In this document: positions 28,686-37,533 of the stretch, piece after piece
How positions within the stretch are numbered: the stretch's first letter is position 1
Layout: each line of letters opens with the position of its first letter
Assembly (NCBI GenBank): GCA_038243995.1
Contig: JBBRTV010000023.1
Location: forward strand, 1 to 64,000
Length of the DNA: 64,000 bases
Reading direction: 5' to 3'
DNA from: Scleromatobacter sp038243995
GTDB lineage: Bacteria; Pseudomonadota; Gammaproteobacteria; Burkholderiales; Burkholderiaceae_C
Made by a program: the position numbers and the translations under genes
Notes under the pieces: model-generated
What the model was told of the DNA's origin: nothing
The model's input: the letters and a program-made list of their open reading frames with translations, nothing else
The model's database searches: none

Positions 28686-28690
28686 AGGAG
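28685..28690 (+). promoter_or_regulatory. ribosome binding site deciding the oligomer hydrolase start
   Basis: AAGGAG at 28685-28690 lies six bases before the ATG at 28697. It overlaps the end of the LivM-like gene and the upstream in-frame ATG at 28682, so 28697 is the better start. Confidence 0.7.
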
Positions 28691-28696
28691 ACAACC

Positions 28697-30823
28697 ATGA
28701 ACGAGAAATTTCATCCGCGAACTTCGGCGCGCCTGCGCTTCCCCCTGTTGCTGCTGGCAGCCGCCGCAGCGGCATCGACCGGCTGCAGCGTCACGAGCGA
28801 GCCCGACGTCAACACGAAGCCGGAATTCCTGTCCGCCGTCACGCAGTCCTACTATGACGGCAGCAGCAACGACCTGCTGACTGCGGGCCTCGGCTGGCTC
28901 GGACTCCAGAGCGCCACGCCGCCGGCAATTTCGTCGCCGCCGACGGTGCTCGAGTTGCGGCGGCTCGCCATCTACAACAACTACCGCGCCTTGATGGACA
29001 TGACGACGGCCGGTGGCTATGGCGTCCTCTACGGCCCCAACGTCGGCGCCGACGGCAAGCCGACCACCCAGCCGGGCTGGGTCACGGGCACCGAGTTCGT
29101 GGCCTACAGCGACGACGGCAGCGGCCAGCAGAACGTCACGCTCGTGGTGCAGGTGCCCGACAGCTTCGACGTTGCGGCGCCCTGCATCGTCACCGCCACG
29201 TCGTCCGGCTCGCGCGGCGTGTACGGGGCGATGTCCACCGCCGAATGGGGCCTGAAGCGCGGCTGCGCCGTGGCGCTGACCGACAAAGGCACTGGCGCCG
29301 CCCCGCACGACCTGATGAACGACACCGTGCCGCTGATCGACGGCACGCGCGCTCCTGCCGCGAGCGCGGCCGCCTCGGCGCAATTCGACTCGGGCCTCGC
29401 GGGCAGCGCGCTGGCCGCGTTCAACGGCGCAACGCCGAACCGCTTCGCCTTCAAGCACGCGCATTCCGGCCGCAACCCGGAGAAGGATTGGGGCAAGTTC
29501 ACATTGCAGGGCGTGCAGTTCGCGTTCTATGCCCTCAATCAGCTGCACGGCCGGACGCTGTTCGACGGCAGCCATGAACGCCTGCTGAAGCCGGAAAACA
29601 CGATCGTGATCGCGTCGAGCGCGTCGAACGGCGGCGGGGCGGCGATCGCGGCCGCCGAACTCGACACCGACGGCCTGATCGACGGCGTCGCCGTGTCCGA
29701 GCCTGCCATCGAGATGCCCGCGAATCCGGGCGTCACGGTGCAGCGCGGTGGCACGGCCCAGCCCACCACGGCGAAGACTCTGATCGACTACACGAGCTAC
29801 GCCAACTTGTTCCAGAGTTGCGCGTCGCAGTCGGCGTCCGTCGCCGGCGCGCCGGGCGCGGCCTACGTCGTCGCCGCCTTCGCGGCCAACCGCTGCGCCT
29901 CGCTGCACGCCAAGGGCCTGCTGGCCGCGACGACGACCGCCGCCCAGGCCGACGAAGCGCTGCAGAAGCTGCGCGACTACGGCTGGGAGCCCGAGGCCGC
30001 CATCCTGCACGCCTCGCTCGCCGCCTTCGAGGTCGCGCCCGCCGTGACGGTGACGTTCTCGAACGCGCTCGCGCGGGCGAAGGTGTCCGACAACCTGTGC
30101 GGCTACAGCTTCGCCGCGACGACCTCGGCGGGCGTCGTCACGCCGCTGGCTGACGCGGCGCTCGCGCCGATGTTCGCCACCGGCAACGGGGTGCCGCCGG
30201 CCGCGGGCGTCCAACTGGTCAACAACCTGAACCCGGGCGGGCCGCTGCGCGACCTGCTGTCGGTCTCGGCGTCGACCTCGGTGCAGGACTTCAACCTCGA
30301 CGGCGCGCTGTGCCTGCGCGCGCTGCTGACCGGCCCCGACACCGCGGCCGTCGCCTTGCGGACCGGCCTGGACGAGACGCGCCGGACCGGCCACCTCAAC
30401 GGCAAGCCGGTGATGATCGTCCACGGCCGTTCGGACGCACTGCTGCCGGTCAACCATACGTCCCGCCCGTATGCGGCGCTGACGCACGGCATCGAGGGCA
30501 GCGCGAGCCAGCTGTCGTACGTCGAGGTCACGAACGCCCAGCACTTCGACGGCTTCATCGGCCTGCCCACCATCCTGCCGGGCTACGACACGCGCTTCAT
30601 TCCGCTGCACCTCTACCTGGTGCGCGCGCTCGACGCCATGTACGACCACCTGAAGAACGGCACCCCGCTGCCGCCGAGCCAGGTCGTGCGCACCGTGCCG
30701 CGCGGCGGCGTCCCCGGCCAGGCCCCCGCACTGACCGTCGCCAACGTGCCGGCCATCGCGTCGGCGCCGGCTTCGGGCGACCTGATCACGTATAGCGGTT
30801 CGACCATCAACGTTCCGGATTGA
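28697..30823 (+). CDS. D-(-)-3-hydroxybutyrate oligomer hydrolase
   Basis: A 708-residue protein of the 3HBOH family (EC 3.1.1.22), which splits oligomers released from poly-3-hydroxybutyrate into monomers. Family-like stretches are SYYDGSSNDLLTAGLGWLGL near the N-terminus, FRALMDMTTAGGYG-like YRALMDMTTAGGYGVLYGPN, GLKRGCAVALTDKGTG and the C-terminal VNHTSRPYAAL and NAQHFDGF with a likely catalytic His. The probable nucleophile is the second Ser of SSASNGGG (about residue 309). The leader ends in lipobox STGC, so it is probably a lipoprotein, placing the activity at the periplasm or cell surface. It lies in one run with the ABC transporter. Confidence 0.85.
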   Translation: MNEKFHPRTSARLRFPLLLLAAAAAASTGCSVTSEPDVNTKPEFLSAVTQSYYDGSSNDLLTAGLGWLGLQSATPPAISSPPTVLELRRLAIYNNYRALMDMTTAGGYGVLYGPNVGADGKPTTQPGWVTGTEFVAYSDDGSGQQNVTLVVQVPDSFDVAAPCIVTATSSGSRGVYGAMSTAEWGLKRGCAVALTDKGTGAAPHDLMNDTVPLIDGTRAPAASAAASAQFDSGLAGSALAAFNGATPNRFAFKHAHSGRNPEKDWGKFTLQGVQFAFYALNQLHGRTLFDGSHERLLKPENTIVIASSASNGGGAAIAAAELDTDGLIDGVAVSEPAIEMPANPGVTVQRGGTAQPTTAKTLIDYTSYANLFQSCASQSASVAGAPGAAYVVAAFAANRCASLHAKGLLAATTTAAQADEALQKLRDYGWEPEAAILHASLAAFEVAPAVTVTFSNALARAKVSDNLCGYSFAATTSAGVVTPLADAALAPMFATGNGVPPAAGVQLVNNLNPGGPLRDLLSVSASTSVQDFNLDGALCLRALLTGPDTAAVALRTGLDETRRTGHLNGKPVMIVHGRSDALLPVNHTSRPYAALTHGIEGSASQLSYVEVTNAQHFDGFIGLPTILPGYDTRFIPLHLYLVRALDAMYDHLKNGTPLPPSQVVRTVPRGGVPGQAPALTVANVPAIASAPASGDLITYSGSTINVPD

Positions 30824-30881
30824 CCCCGGCTCCGATGGCGCGCCGCCCCCCGCAATCGCATCCGCCGCGAGAACCCCGACG

Positions 30882-31733
30882 ATGACCTCCGCCCCGCCGT
30901 CCGCCTCGCATTACGCCACCGTGCTCGGCACCGAACTCCACTACGTCGAGTGGGGCGCGGAGCACGCCGAGACGGTGATCGCCTGGCATGGTCTCGCGCG
31001 CACCGGCCGCGACATGGACGACATCGCCGCGCACCTCGCGTCCCGCTATCGCGTGATCTGCCCCGACACGATCGGGCGCGGGCTGTCGCAGTGGAGCCGG
31101 GCGCCGGAGCGCGAGTACTGCTTCGCGCACTACGAGCGCCTCGCCACCGGACTGATCGACCAGCTCGGTCTCGACCGCGTGCACTGGCTGGGCACATCGA
31201 TGGGCGGCGCGTTGGGACTGCGCGCCGCGGCGGGCGCGCTGCAGGGCCGCATCCGCCGGCTCGTCCTGAACGACATCGGCCCGCAACTCGCCACCAGCGC
31301 CGTCGAGCGCATCCGCAGCTACGCCGGCAGTCCGCCGGCGTTCGATACCGTGGGCGAGCTCGAGCGGTATTTCCGGACGGTCTACAAACCTTACGGCGAG
31401 CTCACCGACGTGCAATGGCGGCGCCTTGCCGAGACGTCGACGCGCCGCCTGCCCGACGGGCGCGTCGCGCCGCACTACGACCCGGCGATGGTGCAGCAGT
31501 TCATCCACCACCCGGACGACTACGACCAGTGGGACGCCTGGGATCGCCTGGCCCTGCCGGTGCTGGTGCTGCGCGGGACCGATTCGGACCTGCTGGAGCC
31601 CGACGTCGCGCAGGAGATGACCCTGCGCGGGCCGCGCGCGACGCTCATCACCGTGCCCGGATGCGGACACGCGCCGGCGCTGAACACGGCCCGGCATTTC
31701 GGCTGGGTGGAAGACTTCTTCGCCTCACCATGA
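30882..31733 (+). CDS. alpha/beta-fold hydrolase
   Basis: A 283-residue hydrolase with no signal peptide. The oxyanion segment is AWHGLARTGRDMDD, the nucleophile elbow GTSMGG (Ser about 108), the acid is likely the Asp in LRGTDSDLLEPD, and the His is in PGCGHAPAL. It could be an esterase acting on hydroxybutyrate oligomers or thioesters in the cytoplasm, given its place after the oligomer hydrolase, but the substrate cannot be read from sequence. The 58-base gap to the previous gene shows no terminator. Confidence 0.85.
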   Translation: MTSAPPSASHYATVLGTELHYVEWGAEHAETVIAWHGLARTGRDMDDIAAHLASRYRVICPDTIGRGLSQWSRAPEREYCFAHYERLATGLIDQLGLDRVHWLGTSMGGALGLRAAAGALQGRIRRLVLNDIGPQLATSAVERIRSYAGSPPAFDTVGELERYFRTVYKPYGELTDVQWRRLAETSTRRLPDGRVAPHYDPAMVQQFIHHPDDYDQWDAWDRLALPVLVLRGTDSDLLEPDVAQEMTLRGPRATLITVPGCGHAPALNTARHFGWVEDFFASP

Positions 31734-31793
31734 AATGACGGCCCCCGGCTCGCTGCGCTCGCGGCCCCCGAGGGGCGTTGAGGCCGGCTCGGG

Positions 31794-34304
31794 TCAGAGC
31801 GACGCGCGGAGTTCGACGCCGACGAATCGCGGTGGGCTGATCGTCGCGTAGGGCGAGCCGAGTCCGGCGGCGACGTAGTTGATGCTGGTCACGTAGCGAC
31901 GGTCGGCCAGGTTGTCGACGATGAGGGCCACGCCCCAGCGGCGCGCGCCGGCGCTCGCGCTGTCCCATCCCAGCCTGGCATCGAAGCGCGTGCGTGCGCC
32001 GCCGACCTGGAATGTCGGCGTGCGCAGGCAGGTGCCCTGGGCCACGGAGTCGGCGTTGCAGCGGGTCGCGCCGGTGTAGGCGCCTTGCAGCGTCGCCGCG
32101 GCGACACCCCCGGCCAGCGGCCAGCGGTAGTCGGCGCCGAGCGTGGCGGTGAGCCAGGGCGTGCCCACCGTCTGGCCGCTGAGGTCCGTGCCATCGTTGG
32201 CGAGGTTGTGCCGGTACGTCTGGTCGATGACCTCGGCGGCCCCGTACAGTGTCAGGCCCGACGTCGCCTTCCAGCGCAGGTCGAGATCGAGGCCGTCGGC
32301 CTTCTGGTCGCTGAACGTCACTTCGTAGGCCGGCACGCCGGCCTGGCTGCCCGACGCCACCAGGGTCAGCGATTGCAGGTGGTCGTACGCGTAGTGGAAC
32401 AGCGCCGCGCTGTACGTGAGGTCGATCGCGGCGATCCGGCCCTTGGCGCCGAGCTCGATGCTGGTGACGGTTTCGGGCGCGTAGTCGCCGTTGACTGCCA
32501 GCGCGTTGAAGCCGCCGGCCTGGTACCCGCGCGTGACCGAGGCGTACATCATGGTGTCCGCGTCGAGGTGGTGATCGAGCACCAGGCGCGGGCTCGCGTT
32601 GTTCCACGACTTGCGCGCCTGCAGCGGTGCCGCCGCGGCGCCCTGGCCGTTGACGAGCTGATTCTGCGAGACGAGGCTCGCGAGCGTGTCGGCGTCGGCC
32701 TGGGAGAGGGCGCCGACAGCGACGAGCGTGGGAAAGAAGTCGGCGGCGGCGAGGGCGGCGAGCTGCGGATCGACCCCCGGCGCGCTGCGCAAGGGGCTGA
32801 ACCAGCTGAAGCGCTTGTCGTCGCGCGTCAGGCGCAGGCCCGTCGTCACGTCCGTCGTGGGTGTCACGTGCCAGATCGCGTCGCCGTACAACGCGAAGGC
32901 CTGGAAGGTGCCGGCGTTGATCATGTTCTCCTGCCAGGACTGTCCCAGCAGCTGGACGCCGTCCACGCCGACGGCCTGTGCGAGGGCGTCGATGGTGGCG
33001 AAGGGTGCGACGCCGGCGACGTTGCCGAACAGCGTGTCGAGCGAGTCGGTGGTCACGTGGATCTCGCTGGTCTGGTTCGCCTTCTCGTGGAACAGGCTGG
33101 CGCCGGCCAGCCAGTCGACGGTGCTGTCGTGCCCGGCCAGCTTGAACTCCTGCTGCCACGTCGTGTTGGATTCGACATTGCCCGTCGAGAGGTAGGTGGC
33201 GGCCTGGTTCGTGCCGTCGTTATCCGCGCGGTTGACGGAGTCGAAATGCCGCACGGCGGTCGTCGACGTGAACTCGGCCCAGGGCAGCGTGTGCTCGACG
33301 CGTAGCGTCGCGCCATCGAATCGACGCGACTCCTTGTTGCCGTCGGCGTCGTTGTTCAGGGGCGCCCTGCGCGGATCGAGGTAGGTCGAGGCATCGGCGC
33401 CGTAGGCGGGCGTGGCGAGCAGTCCGATCGAAGGCAGCGCGCGCTGGGCCAGGTCTTCGTGTTCCCAGGCCAGGATCGTTCGCGTGGCGTCGTTCGGCGA
33501 CCAGGCGAGCGCGGCCCGCGTGCCCCAGGCATGGTCGCCGCGTTCGCGCCGGCCCGTCGTCGCGTCCTGTTGCCAGCCGTCGCTGAACTGGCCGGTCGCG
33601 CTGACGCGCAACGCCAGATCGTCGCCCAGGGGCTCGTTGACGACGCCTTCGAGGTGACGCGTGCCGTGGTTGCCGAGCCGCACCAGGCCGCTGGCCGCGA
33701 AGAGGCCCGTCGGGTCGTTCGTCACGACGGAGACCGCGCCACCCGCGCTGTTGCGACCGAACAGCGTGCCCTGAGGACCCTTGAGCACCTCGATGCGCCT
33801 GACGTCGTTGAAGTTCAGCAGGGCGCCCCCGGTCTTGCCGGTGTAGACACCGTCCACGTACACGCCCACCGGCGCGTCGGTGCCGATGCCGAAGTCGCCC
33901 GTGCCGATGCCGCGCAGGGCGAAGAAGGGTTGCGTCGGCTGGTCGGCATTGACCTGCAGCCCGGGAATGTAGCCGTTCATGTCGCCCAGGTTCGCGGCGG
34001 CGAGCTTGTCGATCTGTTCGCTCGTGATGACCTGCACCGCGATCGGCACGTTCTGCAGCTGCTGCGCGCGGCCGTTGCCGGTCACCGTGACGACCTGCGC
34101 GGCGTTGGCCTCCGGCTCCGATGCCGCACTGGCGGCCACCGGCGCCGCGGCGCCTGCCGCCTGCGCCCAGGCCCCGGCGGCCGGCGCAAGGAGAACCGCG
34201 AGGGCCGCGAGCGAGCGCGACGAGCGCCTGGAGCGCCGCGCCGGACTGCGCTGCGGCGCCGCCCCGGTGGCGATCTTCGTGGACGCAACAGGCCTTTTTT
34301 TCAT
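31794..34304 (-). CDS. TonB-dependent outer-membrane receptor
   Basis: An 836-residue TonB-dependent receptor. A signal peptide ends around GAWA/QA (about 50). The plug domain includes VTVTGNGRAQQLQNVPIAVQVI and RRIEVLKGPQGTLFGRNSAGGAVSV, and the 22-strand barrel ends with the aromatic-poor but typical FVGVELRASL. It imports a large or scarce ligand through the outer membrane using TonB energy; the sequence resembles the broad CirA/FyuA-type family and does not reveal the ligand. ATG at 34304 was chosen (GAGG nine bases upstream). It follows the MFS gene by 27 bases on the same strand, so the two are likely co-transcribed from the promoter near 35575. Confidence 0.92.
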   Translation of the reverse strand: MKKRPVASTKIATGAAPQRSPARRSRRSSRSLAALAVLLAPAAGAWAQAAGAAAPVAASAASEPEANAAQVVTVTGNGRAQQLQNVPIAVQVITSEQIDKLAAANLGDMNGYIPGLQVNADQPTQPFFALRGIGTGDFGIGTDAPVGVYVDGVYTGKTGGALLNFNDVRRIEVLKGPQGTLFGRNSAGGAVSVVTNDPTGLFAASGLVRLGNHGTRHLEGVVNEPLGDDLALRVSATGQFSDGWQQDATTGRRERGDHAWGTRAALAWSPNDATRTILAWEHEDLAQRALPSIGLLATPAYGADASTYLDPRRAPLNNDADGNKESRRFDGATLRVEHTLPWAEFTSTTAVRHFDSVNRADNDGTNQAATYLSTGNVESNTTWQQEFKLAGHDSTVDWLAGASLFHEKANQTSEIHVTTDSLDTLFGNVAGVAPFATIDALAQAVGVDGVQLLGQSWQENMINAGTFQAFALYGDAIWHVTPTTDVTTGLRLTRDDKRFSWFSPLRSAPGVDPQLAALAAADFFPTLVAVGALSQADADTLASLVSQNQLVNGQGAAAAPLQARKSWNNASPRLVLDHHLDADTMMYASVTRGYQAGGFNALAVNGDYAPETVTSIELGAKGRIAAIDLTYSAALFHYAYDHLQSLTLVASGSQAGVPAYEVTFSDQKADGLDLDLRWKATSGLTLYGAAEVIDQTYRHNLANDGTDLSGQTVGTPWLTATLGADYRWPLAGGVAAATLQGAYTGATRCNADSVAQGTCLRTPTFQVGGARTRFDARLGWDSASAGARRWGVALIVDNLADRRYVTSINYVAAGLGSPYATISPPRFVGVELRASL

Positions 34305-34331
34305 CGCAACATCCCTCGCTGGTGTGAACAA

Positions 34332-35528
34332 TCAGGACGCCTCGGGCGCCGGCGCGGCGGTGCGACCGCCAGCCGCCGCGCGGGAAGGACGCGCGAACGC
34401 CAGCCAGGCGAACGGCATCGAGGCGAGGGCGCACGCGCCGAGCGCGAGTCCGCAGCCCAGGCCGCCGAGGCTGGCCAGCATCGTTCCGGCGAGCGCCGTG
34501 CCGAGCGCTACGCTGGCGAAAGTGACGACGATGCTGCGGGCGACCAGCGATCCGTCGGCATCCAGCTCGGACAGGCGCGCGGTCAGGAAGGGCGTCACCG
34601 CGTAGAAGGCCAGCGTGATCAGCAGCTGCGAGGCGAAGAAGTCGGCCCAGCCGCGCACGACGAAGAACCAGACGACGGCGGCGGCCATCCCGGCCTGGGC
34701 GCACCACAGGATGGGCAGCCGGAGCTCGTGGCTGCGGCGCAGCGACGCCGCCAGGCAGCCGGCGAGACCGAGCACCGAGGCGAGCGACAGCAGCAGGCCG
34801 CTGCGGGCCGGATCGATGCCGGCGCGGTGCCCGACGACGTCGGCGATGGCCCATTGCGCCGCCAGCACGCCGTAGACGAGCATCATGGAGGCCCAGATCG
34901 GCACCAGGATGCGCCAGGGGTGCGCCGGCGCGCCCCGCGCGGGGGTCGCGCCTGCCCGCGCGGCGACGATGCCCGACGCCGCCGTCGGCCAGGCGATCAG
35001 CGCGAACGCGGCGGCGAACGCCGCGAACAGCCAGGTGTCGGCCCAGCGCTGCGGCAGGCAGGCGGTGCCGACCAGCAGGGCGCCGTCGAAGATGCCCGCG
35101 ACCAGGATGATCACCCCCCAGGCCCGTTCCGCGGCCGGCCGGTTGGACAGGCTCGCCGCCACGACGACGAACAGCACGCCCTCGAACAGGCCGGCGACCC
35201 CGCGCGCTGCGCCGACCGCGTCGAGCGCGGGCAGCCAGGCGCCGGCGGCCTGTGCGAGCAAGGTGCCCACCGTGCCCAGCCAGGCGAAGCGGCGCGGCGC
35301 GCGCGCGATCCAGCGCGGCAGGGCGGCGCAGCTGATCGCGATGCCGGCGATCTCCAGGCCGGCGATGCCGGTCGCGACGTCCTCGCCGACGGCGAACCGG
35401 CGCATCAGCGCGCCGACGATGAGCGGCATCAGGATCGTGCCGTTGGTGGCCACCGCGTAGGCGCAGGCCAGCCGCAGGAGCGCGGGGACGCTCAGTTCGG
35501 GGCGGACGTCTGCGGCATGCGATGTCAT
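34332..35528 (-). CDS. MFS-type transporter
   Basis: A 398-residue membrane protein with about twelve hydrophobic helices and a basic loop between helices 2 and 3 (RWIARAPRRFAW), which fits a small major facilitator carrier. The substrate is unknown. It is divergent from the TetR gene and shares an operator region with it, so its expression is probably repressed by that regulator and induced by a ligand. The TonB receptor follows it, suggesting uptake of the same compound across both membranes. Confidence 0.8.
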   Translation of the reverse strand: MTSHAADVRPELSVPALLRLACAYAVATNGTILMPLIVGALMRRFAVGEDVATGIAGLEIAGIAISCAALPRWIARAPRRFAWLGTVGTLLAQAAGAWLPALDAVGAARGVAGLFEGVLFVVVAASLSNRPAAERAWGVIILVAGIFDGALLVGTACLPQRWADTWLFAAFAAAFALIAWPTAASGIVAARAGATPARGAPAHPWRILVPIWASMMLVYGVLAAQWAIADVVGHRAGIDPARSGLLLSLASVLGLAGCLAASLRRSHELRLPILWCAQAGMAAAVVWFFVVRGWADFFASQLLITLAFYAVTPFLTARLSELDADGSLVARSIVVTFASVALGTALAGTMLASLGGLGCGLALGACALASMPFAWLAFARPSRAAAGGRTAAPAPEAS

Positions 35529-35551
35529 GGTCTGGCGGATTCCGGTGGCGC

Positions 35552-35602
35552 TTGAATATGATCGTTGATCACAATATAATGTGAGCATTGCTCATGTGTC
35601 AA
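35552..35602. promoter_or_regulatory. overlapping divergent promoters with two palindromic operators
   Basis: Plus strand (TetR gene): -35 TTGAAT at 35552-35557, 17-base spacer, -10 TATAAT at 35575-35580. Minus strand (MFS gene): -35 TTGACA at 35602-35597 and a -10 of TATATT or TTATAT at 35579-35573, with an 17-18 base spacer. Operator 1 is TGATC-GTT-GATCA at 35559-35571, inside the plus-strand spacer. Operator 2 is TGAGCA-T-TGCTCA at 35582-35594, inside the minus-strand spacer and over the plus-strand start point. Binding at either would block a promoter. Both palindromes are exact. Confidence 0.8.
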
Positions 35603-35643
35603 TCGAGGCATCCCCCCGTGAAACTGGTCGAGAGAACCTTCCC

Positions 35644-36285
35644 ATGACCGTCGCCGAGGCCAGGCGCCAGCCGCGCCAGGAGCGCAGCAGGATCCGCGTC
35701 GAGAGCATCCTGGAAGTCGCGCTCGCGCTCGTCGTCGAGCAGGGCTCGGAGGCGCTGGCGATGCGCGAGGTCGCGCGCCGCGCAGGCGTCCAGATCAGCT
35801 CGGTCTACGCCTATTTCCCGTCGAAGGCCGCCATCATTCGCGAGCTCGCGAAGCGCAATCTCGAGCGCGTGCGGCTGCTCCTGCAGGCGGTGGTCTCCGG
35901 CCTGATGGCCGAATACGACGGCGCGCCGCCGGTGGCGCAGGCGGTCGACCGCGTGGTCGACGCCTACTTCGCGCATTACCGCGATCAGCCCGACGCCGTC
36001 GCGGTCTGGGCCGGCGCCCAGGGCGACCACGGCCTGCGCGAACTCGACATGGAAGACAGCCGCCGCACGGCGGAATTCCTCGTCGCACCGCTCATGCGGA
36101 TCCTGGCGCGGACGACGCGTGACGAGGTCTACCCGCTCGCGTTGCTGCTGACCGAGGTGACGGGCTCGGCCGCCCGCCTGGCGCTCTCGGTCGGGTCGCC
36201 CTTGCGCGAGCAACTCGTCGCGCAGCACAAGGCGATGCTGGTGGCGACGCTCGCGGCGCATCGGGCTTCGGGGCCGGCGCGGTGA
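35644..36285 (+). CDS. TetR-family transcriptional regulator
   Basis: A 213-residue TetR-type repressor. The HTH occupies residues about 12-58 (ILEVALALVVEQGSEALAMREVARRAGVQISSVYAYFPSK, with recognition helix ISSVYAYF). The C-terminal ligand domain is all-helical. ATG at 35644 was chosen because an upstream GTG at 35581 lies inside operator 2. It probably controls its own operon (PLP enzyme and lactone oxidase) and the divergent MFS/TonB genes. Confidence 0.9.
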   Translation: MTVAEARRQPRQERSRIRVESILEVALALVVEQGSEALAMREVARRAGVQISSVYAYFPSKAAIIRELAKRNLERVRLLLQAVVSGLMAEYDGAPPVAQAVDRVVDAYFAHYRDQPDAVAVWAGAQGDHGLRELDMEDSRRTAEFLVAPLMRILARTTRDEVYPLALLLTEVTGSAARLALSVGSPLREQLVAQHKAMLVATLAAHRASGPAR

Positions 36286-37502
36286 GGGTCGCCCCGCCGC
36301 CGGCCGGCGCCGTCGAACGCGACTACGGCTATTACCGCCGCGCGCTTGCGGGCCACCGCTTGCCGACGGCCTTTGTCGACATCGACGTCCTGGCGGCCAA
36401 CCTCGAGGGCCTGCGCCGGCGCGCTGGCGGCCTGCCGATCCGGCTGGTGACGAAGTCGATCCGGTCGGTCGCGATCCTGCGCCGGCTGCTCGCCGCCGGC
36501 CCCTCCGTGCAGGGCCTCATGTGCTATTCGCCGGCCGAGGCCGCCTGGCTGTCGGCCCAGGGCTTCGACGACCTGCTGGTCGCCTATCCGTCCGTCGAAC
36601 CGGCCGACTTGCGCGCCGTCGCTGCCCAGGTGCGCGCGGGCCGCAGCATCACGCTGATGGTCGACGGCGCCGCGCAGGTCGCACGCATCGCTGCCCTCGC
36701 CCTGGCCGAGGGGGCGGTCCTGCCGCTGGCGATCGACCTCGACATGTCCTCCGACTTCCCCGGCGTGCGCTTCGGCGTCCATCGCTCGCCCGTCGCCAGC
36801 GTCGGCGCGGCCCTGGCGCTCGCCGCCGACATCGCGCGGCGACCCTCGCTGCGCCTGGACGGCCTCATGGGCTACGAAAGCCAGATCGCCGGCCTGATGG
36901 ACGACGTGCCCGGCCAGCGCCTGCGCAGCGCGGTCGTGCGCCTGCTCAAGCGCCGCTCGATCGCCGAGGTGAACGCGCGCCGCGGCGCGGTAGTCGCCGC
37001 CCTCGTTGCCGCCGGACATCGCCTGCGCTTCGTCAACGGCGGGGGCACGGGCAGTTTCGAAAGCACGCGCCTGGACCCGAGCGTCACCGAGCTCGCCGCG
37101 GGATCGGGCCTGTATGTCCCGACGCTGTTCGACCACTACCGGGCGTTCCGGGCCCTCCCGGCGGCGGGCTTCGCGCTGGCCGTCGCGCGCATACCCTCCG
37201 ACGGTATCGTCACCTGCGCGGGCGGCGGCTATCCGGCGTCGGGACCCGCCGGCCGCGATCGCCTGCCCCGGCCCTGGCTGCCGCGCGGATGCGCGCTGTT
37301 CGCCGCCGAGGGTGCCGGCGAGGTGCAGACGCCGGTGCGGATCCCCGCCGGCGTGGCGCTCGAGCCGGGCGATCCGTTGCTGTTCCGCCATGCCAAGGCG
37401 GGCGAGCTGTGCGAGCGCTTCGCCGAGCTGCTGCTGATCGAGGACGGCGCCGTCGTCGACAAGGTCGCCACCTATCGCGGCGACGGCCAGTGCTTCCTCT
37501 GA
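36282..37502 (+). CDS. fold-type III PLP enzyme (D-threonine aldolase / D-serine dehydratase-like)
   Basis: A 406-residue protein with an alanine racemase-type N-terminal barrel: FVDIDVLAANLE start, PLP-binding Lys in RLVTKSIRS, then LVAYPSVEP and VNGGGTGSFEST, which would bind the phosphate. The C-terminal domain resembles that of D-serine dehydratase/D-threonine aldolase proteins. It likely acts on a hydroxy D-amino acid, but the reaction is uncertain. The GTG start overlaps the TetR stop (GTGA). The following lactone oxidase is 31 bases downstream. Confidence 0.78.
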   Translation: MRVAPPPAGAVERDYGYYRRALAGHRLPTAFVDIDVLAANLEGLRRRAGGLPIRLVTKSIRSVAILRRLLAAGPSVQGLMCYSPAEAAWLSAQGFDDLLVAYPSVEPADLRAVAAQVRAGRSITLMVDGAAQVARIAALALAEGAVLPLAIDLDMSSDFPGVRFGVHRSPVASVGAALALAADIARRPSLRLDGLMGYESQIAGLMDDVPGQRLRSAVVRLLKRRSIAEVNARRGAVVAALVAAGHRLRFVNGGGTGSFESTRLDPSVTELAAGSGLYVPTLFDHYRAFRALPAAGFALAVARIPSDGIVTCAGGGYPASGPAGRDRLPRPWLPRGCALFAAEGAGEVQTPVRIPAGVALEPGDPLLFRHAKAGELCERFAELLLIEDGAVVDKVATYRGDGQCFL

Positions 37503-37533
37503 CGAATCGACGCCACCTGCCGGGAGAACAAGG

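Noticed and set aside
31740..31790. GC-rich motif (CGGCTCGCTGCGCTCG) between the alpha/beta hydrolase and the TonB receptor as a terminator or mobile repeat
   Set aside because: Similar intergenic motifs are familiar from Burkholderiales, but only one copy was noticed here, the stem is weak and there is no T-tract.
35581..35643. GTG start adding 21 residues to the TetR protein
   Set aside because: It lies inside the palindromic operator and before the expected transcript start.
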